Positions 1-11,394 of a stretch of 64,000 nt of DNA are shown one piece after another. Source of the DNA: Stromatinia cepivora (taxonomy: Eukaryota; Ascomycota; Leotiomycetes; Helotiales; Sclerotiniaceae); the NCBI GenBank assembly GCA_014898415.1, contig RCTD01000015.1, positions 558,001-622,000 on the forward strand, written 5' to 3'. How positions within the stretch are numbered: position 1 is the first letter of the stretch; every line of letters begins with the position of its first letter. The translations under genes were made by a program, and so were the position numbers. The notes beneath the pieces were generated by a model. That model was not told where the DNA came from, did not search any database, and saw only the letters and a program-made list of their open reading frames with translations.

Positions 1-145
1 AATGTTTGCTAGCTTTCGAACCCTTTTCACCGGTAGGAGATGTTGGTAAATCCCATTGTCTTTGTTGATTAACACGTTCAGGAGAAACTTCATATAATGG
101 AGTACCTGGAGGACAATTCTCCGTAAGTTTTTTTGGTGAATCCAT
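1..145 (-). CDS. 5' end of an unrecognised protein gene, cut by the window edge
   Basis: Read on the minus strand, an ATG at 145-143 opens a frame of 48 codons that runs off the left edge without a stop. The protein begins MDSPKKLTENCPPGTP and is rich in Pro, Ser, Lys and Gln, as in a disordered N-terminus. No domain lies in the visible part, so no function is offered. Codon use looks coding and the frame has no interruption. The gene points away from the ADP/ATP carrier gene, so the 2 kb between them would hold both promoters. It could instead be a chance frame; the composition and clean ATG make a real gene more likely. Confidence 0.5.
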   Translation of the reverse strand, partial: MDSPKKLTENCPPGTPLYEVSPERVNQQRQWDLPTSPTGEKGSKASKH

Positions 146-565
146 TTTGGATTTTGATTGTGACAGAAATCTATTATAATTACAATATGATTTTTTGTGT
201 ATGGAGTCTTGATTAAGTTGATGGAGAAATTGTTGTAAAGATGGCCCAAGTTTGGATTGTTTACTTTACTAGTGCTTATTTCGGTTTAGTGTGGTTACCG
301 GGAGAACAACAAAAGTTAGATTTGAAATCTGGAGTGGAACAACACAGAAGACAAAGAAGATGGTATGAAAATGTAGATATGTAGATATGAAGTATTTATA
401 TATAAGAGTGAAAATTTGAAGATTTTGCACGAAGATGATGTTTAAGATGAAGATGATACTTGAGGGTAAATTGAACTTTTATCAAATCCAAATCCATCAA
501 TCACCACCAAAACATAAAGTTACATTTATTTACCTGCATTGAATTTGATACTGTGTACAGTATGA

Positions 566-849
566 CGCTCCGCTGGGCCACTGCCGTGGGGGCTTTTTCG
601 CTTCGCTCTAGAGTGGAAGTCATGATAATTATTTTCTATTTCTATTTTCTATTTTCTATGCTATATCAGCTGATAATCCTTCTAAAGTAATGCAGATCGT
701 ATTCTATGATCTATTCGGACTCGCCGTTGTTGTGGTCGTGTTCTTCGCGAAATATTCCGAACTCTTTCCTACTTCAACTCTACAACACAATTTGAGCTTC
801 TGAATAGTCTGCCCCCCACGGCAGTGGCCCCCGGAGGGCCAGCGGAGCG
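566..849. repeat. GC-rich inverted repeat, MITE-like
   Basis: The left arm at about 566-593 reads CGCTCCGCTGG followed by GCCACTGCCGTGGGG. The right arm at about 811-849 is its reverse complement, with roughly ten extra GC-rich bases between the two blocks. The arms are far more GC-rich than the DNA around them and enclose about 215 bp of AT-rich sequence with no reading frame. This suits a small non-autonomous element or a folded-back insertion. No target-site duplication was identified, so the element class is open. Confidence 0.5.
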
Positions 850-1784
850 ACATCTCATTCTTATTAACTGGGGCAAGCCCTCAAACCCCCCATTTCCTCG
901 CTGCGCTCGAATTTTCGGTGTGTTAGATTACCATCTGCATGTATATCTCAGTCCTCCAATTGCTTCTAACTTCATCAAGTTGCTTCACCCAGCCAGTTTT
1001 TATTGTCCTAATACCATTCAATCGATCAAGCTCATCTCTTCCAGGTCAACTCGCTCTAGCATCACGACTTTCCTGTTCGCAATAGTTCAATATCCCTTCT
1101 CAAAGTACGGTTTGTACTCTCATTCATCCATCCACCAATATGATCATTGAGTCTACTCGAAAAGGTTCCTCAAACTGTCCCCTTTTCATTCGATTGACCA
1201 ACCTCACTCACACTTATGTATAAAATATCATTACATGCTGATCCTCCATATTGCGATTCGTCTCTTCAAAAGATTCCAGTGTCTCATCAATCACCACTTT
1301 TCTATGCTTACTGATTGACTCGCCAAAAACCACAATCCCCACAGAAGCATGACATTGCAGTTCAAAATACCAATAAAGTAGACTAAATACTTCAAAAACA
1401 GGGAACTTGCCCTTGAATGAAAAATGATGGAGATAAAAAGAAAAAATATGCAACGGCAATATGTTTTATAGAGATTTTCCATCCTTCACAGAAATTATGA
1501 AGTGTTGACCAGGCGCATACATGTTTCTTCTAGAACCCTTGATTCTGGATATTCATTGGGTTGTAGAGCTCGGAAAAGATAGGGTGAAGAATTGCAGGCG
1601 AATGATAGAAAATTAGGATTTTGTATGGAAGGGGGGGAGTGGTAAGTGGTAATAGAGGAAAGAAATGAAGAAGAGCGGATAATTAGCGATGGCTATGAAG
1701 AGAATTAAAAGATGATATTATTATTACTCTTTTCTTTATTTTCTTTTTTAACCGTATCAATCAATTCTTTGCCGCCAACAAGGT

Positions 1785-1908
1785 AGAGAGAGAGAGAGAG
1801 AGAGATACAATAGATAGATATTTACTGGAGGCTCTTTCCTCTTTCCGTCCGTTGTCCGTTAAATCTTATTTGCTACAATGTACAATGTACAATGTACAAT
1901 GTACAATG
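1785..1908. repeat. Simple repeats upstream of the carrier gene
   Basis: Two tandem repeats are seen: (AG)n at 1785-1805 and five perfect copies of the heptamer TACAATG at 1874-1908. They lie 260-380 bp before the ADP/ATP carrier start codon, so they may fall in its promoter. No function is implied. Confidence 0.85.
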
Positions 1909-2164
1909 TGGAGGGGAGAGTTTAGAAAAAAAACCTCGCGTCCGTTCACTCACTAAACTCAATTAGTAATAAATTCCCACTTAGCGCACACTCTCTGTGG
2001 GTAATTTCGGAAGCTGTCCTTCTCACACTTCTAACATAAAATCTTTTTCCTTGGGCCAAATTTAACAACTTCCTTCTTCCCATCCTTCTTCTTTTCCAAC
2101 ATTCAACCTTAATACCATCTCCTCTCAATCCTTTTTAGATCTTTAGATCATCAATACCGTCAAT

Positions 2165-3776
2165 ATGAGCAACTTACCACCAAAGAAGGAGTCCGTTATG
2201 GGCGTGTAAGTTTGATACTTTTTTCTTTTCGAACTTTCTGTTCTCTTTTTCCTTGTGATGGCGATATGGAAATTTGGAGCTGTTCGGAATGCCACATCAA
2301 CAACTATATCAATATCAACTTTGATTGAGGAATGAAAGAGATCAATTGGATTATTGAAAGAATATCAGCATGGTTACTATGATACATCAATATTCTCAAA
2401 GTTTTCGTTGTTTGATCAATGGCATTCTGTCCAAAAATTCCCTTTGACCCGCATTCCCACAATAAATTTTCAAATTAACCATGATGCTGACAATATTTTA
2501 ATAGTCCTCCTTTCATCATTGACTTCTTGAGTACGTTGATCCCAATCCTCCGAAACCAATAAATATTACAATCTTTTTCGATGGATTTCGAAGACGTGAT
2601 GGATTTTGGAGGATTTACATGTAATTTACAGGATACTGATTTGTGCGATAGTGGGTGGTGTCTCCGCTGCCGTCTCTAAGACCGCTGCTGCTCCCATCGA
2701 GCGTGTCAAGCTCTTGATCCAAAACCAGGTATGTTTATATTGGGCATTTCTCTTATTTACTCCTTCAGATACCTCAATCTGCACATCCATATGTACAGAT
2801 CTATAGATCGAAGCAATGCATATTTTCCATTTCTTCCGATATTTCATATCTGGAAAATCATTACTCCGAAAATAATTATATCCCACCTGTTAAATTATGT
2901 TTACTAATGCAATCCCTCTACAGGATGAGATGTTGAAGACTGGCCGTCTTGACCGCAAATACGATGGTATCGTTGAGTGCTTCAAGCGTACCACCGCACA
3001 AGAAGGTGTTGCCTCCTTATGGAGAGGTAACACTGCCAACGTTATCCGTTATTTCCCTACACAAGCCTTGAACTTCGCTTTCCGTGATACCTACAAGTCG
3101 ATGTTCAACTTCAAGAAGGACCGTGATGGATATGCTAAGTGGATGGCCGGTAACTTGGCTTCCGGTGGTGTAAGTTTTTCCCCTCGAAATATCTTCATCA
3201 CACAAATACTAATTCGTACAAAAGGCTGCTGGTGCCACTTCCCTCCTCTTCGTTTACTCCCTCGATTACGCCCGTACTCGTCTTGCCAACGATAACAAGA
3301 ACGCCAAGACTGGTGGTGACCGTCAATTCAACGGTTTGATTGATGTTTACAAGAAGACCCTCGCTTCTGATGGTATTGCCGGTCTCTACCGTGGTTTCGG
3401 TCCTTCCGTTGCTGGTATCGTCGTTTACCGTGGTCTTTACTTCGGTATGTACGACTCCATCAAGCCAGTCCTCCTTGTTGGACCTCTTGAGGGTAACTTC
3501 CTTGCTTCCTTCTTGCTCGGATGGACTGTCACCACTGGTGCCGGTATCGCTTCTTACCCATTGGATACCATTCGTCGTCGTATGATGATGACTTCTGGTG
3601 AGGCCGTTAAGTACAAGTCTTCCTTGGATGCTGGTCGTCAAATCGTTGCCAAGGAGGGAGTTAAGTCTCTCTTCAAGGGTGCTGGTGCCAACATTCTCCG
3701 TGGTGTTGCAGGTGCTGGTGTCTTGTCCATCTACGATCAAATGCAAGTCTTGATGTTCGGAAAGGCATTCAAGTAA
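2165..3776 (+). CDS. Mitochondrial ADP/ATP carrier (adenine nucleotide translocase)
   Basis: This inner-membrane carrier swaps cytosolic ADP for matrix ATP. Five exons can be joined: 2165-2205, 2505-2530, 2652-2728, 2924-3169 and 3225-3776. They give 313 residues, the usual family size. The signature RRRMMM lies at about residues 247-252, and the three mitochondrial-carrier repeats are present with motifs such as [14 protein letters not shown] and YPLDTIRRR. All introns have GT-AG ends and every join keeps the conserved reading, for example [17 protein letters not shown] across exons 2 and 3. Exon 2 is only 26 nt. Codon use is strongly biased toward C-ending codons such as GGT/GCC/AAG types, as expected of an abundant protein. 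Its downstream neighbour among protein genes is the phosphate carrier on the same strand, its partner in supplying ATP synthase. The family call is secure; exon edges are hand-made but consistent. Confidence 0.95.
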
Positions 3777-5469
3777 ATGTACGTAGAATGGATTTGAGGG
3801 GATGGTTGATGTAGCAGTGGTTGATGATAATGCGAAATGATCGCCTGGGGTCGGTCGTGGTTGGAAGCGACAAGGTTGAAGTTGTACAGACATCCATTGC
3901 TATGGTGTTGGGGCAACTTGCAGTGATAGTTTGCCATAAAAAAGAAAAGACAAACTAGTCGCTGCTGTACTTTATTACCTAAGCAATTTCCCTGTTCCCT
4001 TTTGATCTTGTCGTTTTGAAATCTGGTGTCATTTGGTTTCTTTTTTGTGTGGAAAATTTTCTTTTGCATGCTCACTTGACTCGATAAATAGATTGTGAAG
4101 ATGGATGGATGGTGGAGTGTTAAAAGAATATGAGATTTTATAAATATTTGACTGTTTCGTATTGTAACATTGTCCTCGTTGAGTTCATATTGTAATGTGA
4201 TGTGATGCTAGACTGTCAAGATTCCATGTGTATGTGCATATATATGCATATACTCATATATATATGATCAAACTCAATAGATATAAATTTATAAGTATTT
4301 GGAGGATGGAAGAAGGTCGAAAGTAATGGTAATGATAATGGTAATACAGGAGTTATCTAGTCTCTGGGTGTGGATCGGAGTCTGGTGTAGGTGTTTGTCT
4401 ATTGATGGATGGGGTATTGTCTATTGATGGGTGGGTTATACTTGAGGAATGGATGAGGGATGAATGGGGGATGGATGAGGGATGAATGAGGGATGAATGG
4501 GGGATGAATGTGAGAGTATATGAGATGATTTGGTTTGGTGGGGTGGTTAAAGAGATTGGGGGGAAGGGATAAGGGGGTTGATGATGAGGGTTGAATGAAT
4601 AGATGGGGGAATGCTTGGGTGGGAGGGCTTGATTATTGGCGGGTTGGCCGGATGGAGGGGGGATAGGGGGGTTAAATGAATAGGTGGGAAGGATGGTGGG
4701 AAGGGCTGGATGGAAGGGTTTGGATATATCGGGGATCTATGGGTTGGGTAGTGTAGATGGGTTGATTCTTGACTCTTTTTGTTTTTCTGTTCTTTTCAAT
4801 TTCTATTCCTTTTTTTCTGTATGGAATATGAAGATTATAGAGATTCTAGGGATTAGGATGGTGGGAGAGGGGATTAGAGAGTGAGTATAGTAGGATTAAG
4901 ATAGAGGGGGAACTGGGGGCATGGTAATGTATTGAGGGGTTGGAGATGGGTTGGGATGAAGGGAATTGGAAATATATGGTAATGAATGATGGATGATGGT
5001 GGTGGAGAAAGATGGATATAGATGACCAAAGATAAAGGGTGAGAATGGGAGAACGGAAATGAGAAAGGGGAATGGAGATAGGGTTGATGAGGGTAATGGC
5101 AATCATCATATCAATGATACTAAATCTAATACTGATATTAACACCTGTAACAAAAACAAAAGAGGATAGAAATAATATCAGCCTTTGGCAGATCTACCAA
5201 TAAGAAGTTTACTAGCGATTCATTACGGGAGTGGAATGGGATAGAAAAGAAATAATAGGATAGGATAGGTAGGTCTATTAGAAGAGAAAGGGTATAAGGG
5301 GATTTCTGGGGGTATGGGGTATGGGTATGGGAATGGGAATGGTGAGCTTTAAGAGAGGAGGATGAAGTAGTATAGATGGGTGACATATTTACATATTTGG
5401 GTATTGTGTGTGCAAGATGAATTTGGGGGTTAGGTTTGTATAAGCTGTATAAGTCTCGATTTTTTATTG
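3777..5469. other. Carrier 3' region and G-rich intergenic DNA
   Basis: No gene is supported. The first few hundred bases should hold the carrier 3' untranslated region. From about 4280 to 5460 the plus strand is strikingly G- and purine-rich, with loose repeats of GGGATGAATG and GGATGAGG around 4440-4510. Open frames here come from the biased composition. An AT dinucleotide-rich patch lies at about 4236-4265. Confidence 0.6.
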
Positions 5470-5546
5470 TTCTTCTTCTTCTTCTTCTTCTTCTTCTTCT
5501 TCTTCTTCTTCTTCTTCTTCTTCTTCTTCTTCTTCTTCTTCTTCTT

Positions 5547-5577
<31 letters not shown>

Positions 5578-5590
5578 TTATTATTATTAT
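5470..5590. repeat. (TTC)n microsatellite followed by (TTA)n
   Basis: About 35 uninterrupted TTC units run from 5470 to 5576, followed by about five TTA units to 5590. Long arginine or leucine frames across it are products of the repeat. Two TATAAG words lie just upstream (about 5437-5452), so the tract sits where a core-promoter pyrimidine tract would be. Confidence 0.95.
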
Positions 5591-5709
5591 CTTTATGAGT
5601 TTCATTTATTTGATTTGCTATCGTTTTATAATAAATCTAATAATAACAAGCTATAAACACCAAACCTAAATGTCTGACTAAAACCTAGCTCAAAATCACT
5701 ATTTGAAGG

Positions 5710-5786
5710 TATAAATATTATATCGATTAATCAACGCTTTCTATTCCTTTTTTCTTTTCCTTCCTCTCCGTTCCTTTTTCTTTGCA
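5710..5786 (+). promoter_or_regulatory. Putative plus-strand core promoter, array module 0
   Basis: TATAAATA at 5710-5717 is followed by an almost pure pyrimidine tract (5737-5786) ending in TTTGCA. That is a typical fungal TATA plus CT-tract start region, yet no reading frame follows. Confidence 0.4.
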
Positions 5787-6102
5787 GGTTGATATAACAA
5801 TTTTAATACGCGGTGAACACGGGAGATGAGCGGGATTTTAATGTCAGGGCTGGGGAGATAAAGAAAGGGCGATGAAAGGAGTTTTTACAGTTGGGGATTG
5901 ATAATCGAAGATTGATAATTGGGTTTGACGATGAGAGATCTTGGTAGTGAAAAATGGGTGATGTTGTTGAAAGGATAAGAGTAGCGGTAGGGATGTGAAA
6001 GTAAGATGAGCTCGAGGAAGATAGTTCAAGGAAACCATAGTGACACATGGTCCAAAAACTAACTTTGCTTGATGAAGGGATTATAATGTGGAAGATAGGG
6101 AT

Positions 6103-6211
6103 TTTATAGGAGAGCAGTGATGCGGAGTTGGAGCAGGATGGATTAGGGGGTAATGAGAAGAGAGAAACAAGAGAGAGAAGGATAGCAGAATTTGGTGTTG
6201 GGATATATAAA
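6103..6211. promoter_or_regulatory. Putative divergent promoter, array module 1
   Basis: The minus-strand box CCTATAAAA (6103-6110) is followed leftward by the CT-rich TCCCTATCTTCCACATT on the minus strand. The plus-strand box TATATAAA (6204-6211) faces right. The decamer TATAGGAGAG overlaps the minus box. Confidence 0.4.
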
Positions 6212-6694
6212 CAATATGTCAGTATCAATTCTAAGTTTTTTTTTCATAAGGATTATTAGATGCAAGTTGTAGATAAAGGCGAAGGTGAATGAGATTGGAT
6301 AGTTTAAGGTAGTGCGTGGGTGGGCTGTAGAAAAATTACTTTGGGAGAGGTGGAAGGGAACCTATGAAGGAAAAGATGTGTATCTGAGAAGGATAAAAGA
6401 GGTTGAGCGAAGAAAAAGGTAGTTGAATACATATGGAACGCTGCACTGTTTATAGCCTCAGTTATGATAAAGGCAACGATAAAAGGAAATTTCACAATAA
6501 GAATATTAATAATGACAACACTCTAGGATTATCAAATAATGTCACAGTGGATGGAGATATCGATTGATCCTTAGAATTAATTAAATATTAGAAGAAGGTA
6601 GAGAAAGGGGAAATAAATTATAACTTTCTGTTCTTGTATGAGATCTTCGCTAAATGTTTACACACAATTTGCAAGAGAAGGAGAAGGGGACGGT

Positions 6695-6853
6695 TTTATA
6701 GGAGAGCTGAGAGACCTGGCTGGATTTGCGATGGGTATGAGTAATAAGCAGATGGGTGTATAATGATGAGATGAATTTTTCGAGGTCTTAGAAGTGTGGA
6801 GTAAGTAGCTAGACAATGTTTAAATAGATGTTTGGATAAAGGAGTATATAAAT
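6695..6853. promoter_or_regulatory. Putative divergent promoter, array module 2
   Basis: The minus-strand CCTATAAAA (6695-6702) is followed on that strand by CCCCTTCTCCTTCTCTTGCA. The plus-strand TATATAAAT (6845-6853) is followed by TTCTCTTTCCATTTTTTCTC. Both halves fit a TATA plus pyrimidine-tract core promoter. TATAGGAGAG lies at 6697-6706. Confidence 0.45.
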
Positions 6854-7272
6854 CCAAAGAAATTCTCTTTCCATTTTTTCTCCACACCCCGCCCAAGAAC
6901 CGAGATAAAAAGTGCAAGGCGCGTGACTGGAGTTATTATATAAACAGAGATGTCGGATTGAGAGGAAGTGTAGGGGAAAGACGAGTGGAGGAAAGAAGCT
7001 CGAATTGGGAAGATAAGCAGAAAGGAGGAATGACTGATGGTGACAGGAATTTGATGGACAGTGAAGGGGAGAAATGACTATGGTAGTTAGAAAGAATTAG
7101 ATTGGTTTATGGCAACAAGGGTATGAGCTCTCAATAATCACGGCGGAGCTTATGGGATTTAGGCACTCTCAGTTGAGAAAGAAGAAAACCACGCAAACAT
7201 TGTCTTGATGCTCGCCATTTTTGCTTTCATTCTATTTGATATAGTGGCAATAAAAGGAAAGGAGGAAAGATA

Positions 7273-7452
7273 TTTATAGGAGAGTTGAAGGAGTCGAGGG
7301 AATTTGCAAGCAAGAGTGATGGGTGGAGAAATATATGAGAATGAAGGGAAGAAAATATTTCAGTAATGATATATAAGTGAGTAAACGTTGAGTTTAAAGT
7401 GTATTAACCTAGCGGTACTCATCTTGCTACTTTTTCTTTCAAGTATAAATAA
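7273..7452. promoter_or_regulatory. Putative divergent promoter, array module 3
   Basis: The minus-strand CCTATAAATA (7271-7280) leads into CTTTCCTCCTTTCCTTTTATT on that strand (shown in part). There are two plus-strand candidates, TATATAAG at 7370-7377 and TATAAATAA at 7444-7452. The second follows a TTTTTCTTTC tract rather than preceding one, so this right half is weaker. Confidence 0.4.
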
Positions 7453-7842
7453 TTTCTAGACTCTGGTGAGGATATGATACAAATAGTGGGATGAAGTTGA
7501 TAGGCTTAAGAAGAGAAGAAGAAGTGGATATTTGAGGTTAGCTTGAATTGGAATTGGCTGATGGAAGGAAAAGAAAGAAGTGCATATGTTTGATAGCAGT
7601 TATTTTAGTGATATCGAATCTTGGGATACAAGCTGGTAACAATGAGTGGGAATGATAAGTGGTGAAAAAGCCGGTGTATGATAACTGAAGATGGATCCTC
7701 AGGAGCAAACCCAGGAATTGTATATTTGGAAGGAAAATAATGACAATGAGTAGGGATAGAATGTACCGTCGATTCTTCCTGACCCCTTCGTCATATCCTC
7801 TCTTTATGGTTTAGAATGAAGATGGATGGCAGATAAAAGATC

Positions 7843-8010
7843 TTTATATATAGGAGAGCTGGAGGGAAATCAAAGTGCGGAGAAGCTAAGCATCAGTTTA
7901 AAGTCTACTTGAAGAGGGTAGATAATGCCAGTAAGGAATAAGATGAGGATGTTTTATGTGGTAGGTTAGGTTAAATAGGCGATTAGATTAAAGTGATGGG
8001 TATATAAATA
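7843..8010. promoter_or_regulatory. Putative divergent promoter, array module 4
   Basis: The minus-strand CCTATATATAAAG (7842-7854) is followed on that strand by CATCCATCTTCATTC. The plus-strand TATATAAATA (8001-8010) is followed by TTATTCTTCCTATATTTTC. TATAGGAGAG lies at 7849-7858, in phase with modules 1 to 3. Confidence 0.45.
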
Positions 8011-8580
8011 CCACACTGTTATTCTTCCTATATTTTCTTGCAAGGCACCAAAAGAAATGCAATGCAGAGAATTATGAAGGCGTCCAAAAGATGTTTTTAT
8101 TTGAATTACAGGAAAATGGAGAAAAAGTTTGGGGAGGACTGAAATTATCATTGGGAAACTTATGTTCTAGGCAGAGGTCGGGGTGCAGGGAGAGAAACTT
8201 GATAGATGAATATTCCGGTCGCTGGGAATGAAAAGACTTTGGAAGGATAAGCGATAGAGACATCTGAACCCGTAATTAATGATAGCTTTTGATCAACTTT
8301 AGCTAGAATATGTGCTGTCAAATAATATCACGCACTAAAATCAAAACTACTCCTCCAAAAGTTGAATGATTGGATATGAAAATTGAAAAGGCAATTTGTC
8401 CGCAGAAACCTGGTTCTTGATTCCTAGCCCAAAGAATCCATAAAAAGCTTTGTGTTGCAAGGTCTGGAATAAGATTGGAAAATGACTTTTATGCTGAATT
8501 TGAACAAAATATATTGTCGAATAGGCGTGTGAGTCAAATATGGTGGATAGAGTAAGGGTATGTTGATAAGTTGGAAGGGT

Positions 8581-8610
8581 TATATAAACTCGACAATTAG
8601 TCTTCTTAAA
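8581..8610 (+). promoter_or_regulatory. Putative plus-strand core promoter, array module 5
   Basis: TATATAAA at 8581-8588 is followed by a short TAGTCTTCTT tract. The expected minus-strand box near 8415 is not recognisable, so only half of the module survives. Confidence 0.25.
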
Positions 8611-8982
8611 GTTGTGCATATGCATTTTAGAAAAAGAGACGAAAATTTAGGGAGTCGTGTCTTGGGAACATTTGAGACGCTGGAAGATAATACTGAGATA
8701 GCGAAAGATGAGATGGGAAATCAGGTAGTGATAGTGACTATATGTTTCTGAGTTTTGAAGGGAGTAAAGAATAGATCTACAGTGATTAACGTGGCAGTGA
8801 CAAGAGACCAGGATATTGATAAGAGAGACAGTGACGGCGGAAATAGCTGTTAACGAAGATAGCTTATGGCAAAAACACAAACAAAAGGGAGTTGAAAAGA
8901 AGAAGGGAGGAGCGGAGGTGGGACAGGCAATCTAGGCAAGTAGTACAATTCCAGAATATTTTGTTTGCAGGTGGAAGAAAAT

Positions 8983-9150
8983 TATATGAGAGTAGAAAGG
9001 AAAACAAAGTTTTAATTAGGAAGGGACTGAGGGGGGATATACCGGTAGGTGGATGCAAAGAATGCCAGCAGATAATATAATGTGAATTTTGGGTTTTTTT
9101 AGTAGCTTAGTAGAAGCGTATTCAAGTAAAAGAGTGATTGAGTATAAATA
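8983..9150. promoter_or_regulatory. Putative divergent promoter, array module 6
   Basis: TATATGAGAG at 8983-8992 matches the module decamer at nine of ten positions, 1134 bp (two units) after module 4. Leftward on the minus strand it reads into TTTTCTTCCACC. The plus-strand TATAAATA (9143-9150) is followed by TATTGTTTTCACTCTTGG. Confidence 0.35.
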
Positions 9151-9624
9151 TTTAGTTATTGTTTTCACTCTTGGATTCCTTAGACAAGGAACAGGGACAA
9201 CACACACTGGATGCTGAGGTACTGAAATCATACTGCACTATGTAGAAAATTCAATGCTTTTTACGCATGGAGAATTATGTTGAAAATGTAACTGGTGTAC
9301 AACCTAATAAAAAGGGCAAGATCGAATGTAAATGGGTGACGGGAAGAGAATGGAGGACAATAGATGAGGAGAATGATGACAAAATTTTTGTGAAGGACAA
9401 TGGCGAGGGGAGAGAGATTGGTGATAAATGGTTAAATCAATGGACAATTTTTTAGTGAGAACAGAGAATAAAATAGGAGGGATATTGATGAGTATATCAG
9501 TATATAAGGTCTGTTTTAGAGACTAGGCAAAAGGGAGAAAGTGTAATGGTAGATGGGCACTTGAAAGCTTCCATGGCGCTAATTGTTCTTTTGTGTATGT
9601 CAAGTATGAGGGAAGAAGCCCTTC

Positions 9625-9805
9625 TTATAGTGATAGATGAAAATTCACGGATTCAACCCATTGGATGTAGAAGTGGAGGGAAGAGTCGTTTGAGTTCGGA
9701 GAGAGGAATGGATGCAAGGACTCTGGGTGTAGAGTATGCAACTAAGGCAAAGAATTGAACATTAACAAAAAGAAAGGAAAAACTGAAAAGATGAGTGTAT
9801 AAATA
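9625..9805. promoter_or_regulatory. Putative divergent promoter, array module 7
   Basis: The minus-strand CTATAAG (9624-9630) leads into GGGCTTCTTCCCTCATACTT on that strand. The plus-strand TATAAATA (9798-9805) is followed by CCTTTTCCGTTCTTCTTCTC. The right half is one of the clearest in the array. Confidence 0.35.
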
Positions 9806-10864
9806 TAGTCCTTTTCCGTTCTTCTTCTCTATATAAACGATATATTTTTCTTGATCGAAGGAAATAATGGTGTGCGTGTGCGTGTGTGGTGGTGGAGAGG
9901 GAGGGGCCGAAGATTCAACGAACATGTGGAGGGAAGTTTAAAGATAGGTACGAAAGGCCTACTATTAGATCATGGTACGGGTGTTTGCTATTGATATGAA
10001 AAACATAGATTTGATGTTAGTAAGAGAGATAGTTGAGAATGACAGTGAGAGGAGAAGATCGTCCGTGATGCCCTCAGGGTAATGCCAGTGGATAGCAGAA
10101 GATGGAAATTAATTTCAATAAGAATACGATAGATTGTGAGTAGATGGATCCATTATACAGTAAAAGAAAGAAAATTGTGAATAGAAGATGAGAAATATAA
10201 TCAGTCTTTGAAAATTTTATCTTGTGTTGTTTTGTATTGTCACGGCTCGTTAGATACCGCAATGGGATAAGGCTTTATATTCTTCAATCCTATTATATCT
10301 GGCAAGAATCATAATCTTTGGGGCTTCCGAGTATCCATATGTATTCAATTGAGGTAATTCAAAAGTATCCAAAAGTAGAAGGATGAGGAGGGAAAGAAGC
10401 ACAGATTTAGGAATAGAATCAGAATGAGACGGAACAGATATAAGAAGCACCAACTTCACTTTATTCTTCAGCGGTAATTATTCTGATAATGGCGTGATTG
10501 AGGTGTATCAAGATTCTACGTCGGAGATAGCTGGGATTGAATCAATGGCTGCCAGTGTGTATAAATAGGAATCCGTAAGGGCATGTTTTGCCGTCTTATA
10601 AGGTAAAGGTCGCCATTTTGACAATGTACTCTGGCGACGAGTATTGAATAATGATGAGGGTTATTGGGGCATTGAGAATGAAGATTTCTTATTGCCATTG
10701 CTTGTCTCGCCTATCAGTCCCATGCTTCTCATCTAAGGTGAAAAAAGGGAGGCATGGTACTTCAGGGTCCATGGAAGGAAGACCTGGGCAGCAAAAGCAC
10801 CTGTGCTCAACATGTAGGGAGGTCCAGTACTAATGAGGAGTTACGATCGAAGAAGGGGAGGTCT

Positions 10865-11035
10865 TTTATACTGATTTTCGGTTAATCTTTAAAGTATTCG
10901 ATGAGTGGCTACAGCCTGAGGCAGATGTATGTAGGAAAAGAATAGCGTGAATAATGGGCATTTGCTTTATATCCTCGTAAACGACTTATTGAAAGGTAGG
11001 GTCGCCTAAAGGGTTGCCCGTACGGATATATAAAG
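10865..11035. promoter_or_regulatory. Putative divergent promoter, array module 9
   Basis: The minus-strand TATAAAAG (10863-10870) is followed by ACCTCCCCTTCTTCGATCG on that strand. The plus-strand TATATAAAG (11027-11035) is followed by CTCCCGTATTCCCACCTTTG. Confidence 0.4.
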
Positions 11036-11394
11036 CTCCCGTATTCCCACCTTTGTGAAAGGGAATCCGAAGATATTTGCCAAGCATGAGGACGATGAGG
11101 TGCTGCACTAATTTGCTTCGCAGTGACCGAAGTGGTCCAGGAGAGATGTTAGGGATGAATTCAGGGATATTTTGACGTGTAAAAATGAGAAATGCGGGTA
11201 ACTATGTATGACAGTGAAGGAAACAAACACATAACATTGAATAGTAACATTGCTGATACGAGACAGTGGAGATAACTTTACCACCGAGTAATAAAGAATT
11301 ATATTATTACACCGTGACGATCGATGGAAATGAGCTGATAGCAATTAGATAATAAGATGTCTATTAAAACCCAGCTTATTAAAAACATCAAGTC

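Larger units (their letters stand above)
146..2164. other. Intergenic region upstream of the ADP/ATP carrier
   Basis: No convincing gene is seen. The stretch holds a GC-rich inverted repeat (566-849) and simple repeats (1785-1908). A CT-rich tract around 2060-2130, just before the carrier ATG, looks like a normal fungal 5' untranslated region. Short open frames here lack coding character. Confidence 0.6.

Noticed and set aside
3198..3893. 231-codon minus-strand frame opposite the ADP/ATP carrier
   Set aside because: It is a shadow of the biased codon use of the carrier gene; Ser/Thr/Val-rich with no domain.
5138..5605. Minus-strand frame with a long poly-arginine run
   Set aside because: Produced entirely by the TTC microsatellite.
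9546..9758. 70-codon frame in the array, as a small gene after the TATA box near 9500
   Set aside because: No conserved motif, no matching frame in other array units, and the frame crosses the module 7 promoter-like elements.
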